DNA of 64,000 nt, taken from NCBI RefSeq assembly GCF_901482695.1, contig NZ_LR590484.1, positions 1,054,001-1,118,000 of the forward strand, given 5' to 3'. Made by a program: the position numbers and the translations under genes. Shown here in pieces: positions 63,339-64,000 of the stretch (positions are counted from its first letter, which is position 1; each line of letters begins with the position of its first letter). This DNA is from Sphingobacterium thalpophilum (GTDB lineage Bacteria > Bacteroidota > Bacteroidia > Sphingobacteriales > Sphingobacteriaceae). The notes beneath the pieces are model-generated. The model worked only from the letters and a program-made list of their open reading frames with translations. It was not told the origin of the DNA and made no database searches.

Positions 63339-64000
63339 CTACTTTTTATTCAAAACTTTCTCTACATGTTCAAATGTCAGCAACACATCTGGCTGCCCCT
63401 TACGGATCGCCACCATTTGCTCGAAGTGCGCCGATAATTTTCCATCAACTGTACTTACCGTCCAGCCATCGTCCCAAAAACGGACACCAGCTCGTCCCGC
63501 ATTGATCATCGGTTCGATACAAATGACCAAACCTTCCTCCAACTTGGGGCCAGATCCGCGTTTTCCATAATTCGGAACTTCAGGCTTTTCATGTAAGTGA
63601 TATCCAACGCCATGCCCCACCAGCTCGCGCACAATGCCAAACCCAAATTTATTGACATACTCCTGGACAGCAGAAGAGATATCCCCGACGCGTTTACCGG
63701 CCACAGCCTGCTCAACACCCTTATACAATGATTCCTTTGTGACATCCAGTAACAACTGCGCCTCTTCAGAAATTTCGCCTACACCAAAGGTATAAGCTGA
63801 ATCACTGATAAAACCGTTTAGATTGACACCACCATCGACCGAAACAAGATCACCATCTTTAATTTCATAATCACCCGGAAAACCATGAACAATCTGATCA
63901 TTGACTGAAATACACAAAGAATATGGAAATCCCTGATAATTTAAGAACGCTGGCGTTCCACCATTATCATGAATATACTCATAAGCTAATTTATCAAGAG
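63339..64000 (-). CDS. map: Methionine aminopeptidase (partial, cut by window edge)
   Basis: Removes the N-terminal Met of new proteins. The frame runs past the right edge: translation of the last bases gives LDKLAYEYIHDNGGTPAFLN then YQGFPYSLCISVNDQIVHG, which is the normal N-terminal third, so the true start lies outside the window. Metal ligands visible: D in VSVDGGVN and D in ISDSAYTFG, H in GHGVGYHLHEKPE, E in ICIEPMINAG and E in the final TFEHVE region. It precedes infA by 75 bp. Confidence 0.97.
   Translation of the reverse strand, partial: LDKLAYEYIHDNGGTPAFLNYQGFPYSLCISVNDQIVHGFPGDYEIKDGDLVSVDGGVNLNGFISDSAYTFGVGEISEEAQLLLDVTKESLYKGVEQAVAGKRVGDISSAVQEYVNKFGFGIVRELVGHGVGYHLHEKPEVPNYGKRGSGPKLEEGLVICIEPMINAGRAGVRFWDDGWTVSTVDGKLSAHFEQMVAIRKGQPDVLLTFEHVEKVLNKK

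Noticed and set aside
63339..63917. Methionine aminopeptidase as a complete short gene from TTG 63917
   Set aside because: The frame continues to the window edge with conserved residues, so it is a truncated larger gene and not a short one.
1..64000. CRISPR array, prophage, insertion sequence, tRNA or rRNA genes
   Set aside because: I scanned gene-free stretches and found no spaced repeats, transposase, phage genes or cloverleaf-like sequences.

Overview
The window reads as one continuous piece of a Bacteroidota chromosome, most likely family Sphingobacteriaceae and probably Sphingobacterium or a close relative. Supporting signs are the -7 motif TAnnTTTG upstream of many genes (with a TTTG -33 box 19 nt away for recA and a putative small RNA), few Shine-Dalgarno sites, DUF4252 and DUF2027-type proteins, a fused HemC-HemD, an N-succinylornithine-type carbamoyltransferase and proC inside the arginine operon. 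Gene content is mostly housekeeping. I see no insertion sequence, prophage, CRISPR array, tRNA or rRNA gene.

Layout. 0-1.4 kb: argH (-). 1.75-1.96 kb: a candidate ~170-nt RNA with its own promoter and terminator. 2.0-6.3 kb (+ except one gene): rbfA, aat, a class-V aminotransferase, a DUF2027-like protein and two membrane proteins. 6.5-12.1 kb (+): heme synthesis from glutamyl-tRNA to uroporphyrinogen III (hemA, hemCD, hemB, hemL). 12.2-14.5 kb (-): ECF sigma factor, membrane anti-sigma-like protein and two DUF4252 proteins. 14.8-17.0 kb: a His/Met-rich lipoprotein and a DUF3472 protein. 17.3-17.4 kb: a cluster of DnaA-box-like 9-mers, the best candidate here for a replication origin. 17.4-20.6 kb (-): argC, argG and a GNAT acyltransferase. 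21-29.9 kb: secreted or large peptidases, nth, recA and two phosphoesterases. 29.9-34.6 kb: pruA, Mn-type SOD, tadA, csaA-like gene, a small CsbD-like gene and an outer-membrane barrel. 34.7-38.3 kb (+): sdhCAB. 38.4-42.1 kb: a 1251-aa sensor kinase. 42.3-53.8 kb: envelope functions (coiled-coil membrane protein, gmd, two flippase-like proteins, SDR, hydrolase, plsC, GT2), ruvC and a kinase-like unknown. 54-59.5 kb: an Lrp/AsnC regulator facing the argD-argF'-argB-proC-argE operon (-). 59.7-64 kb (-): the alpha ribosomal operon (map-infA-rpmJ-rpsM-rpsK-rpsD-rpoA-rplQ), with map cut by the window edge.

How it works together. Nine genes for arginine synthesis lie in three separate minus-strand blocks. 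Residue 90 of the carbamoyltransferase is Val rather than the Glu of N-acetylornithine enzymes, so the pathway probably runs through N-succinyl intermediates, and the GNAT gene at the head of the argG block is the best candidate for the first acylating step. PruA and ProC link the same glutamate/ornithine/proline pool. The most interesting non-coding signals are the 12-bp-phased DnaA-box-like cluster, the promoter-to-terminator RNA unit near 1.8 kb and a symmetric palindrome in a divergent promoter at 33.9 kb.
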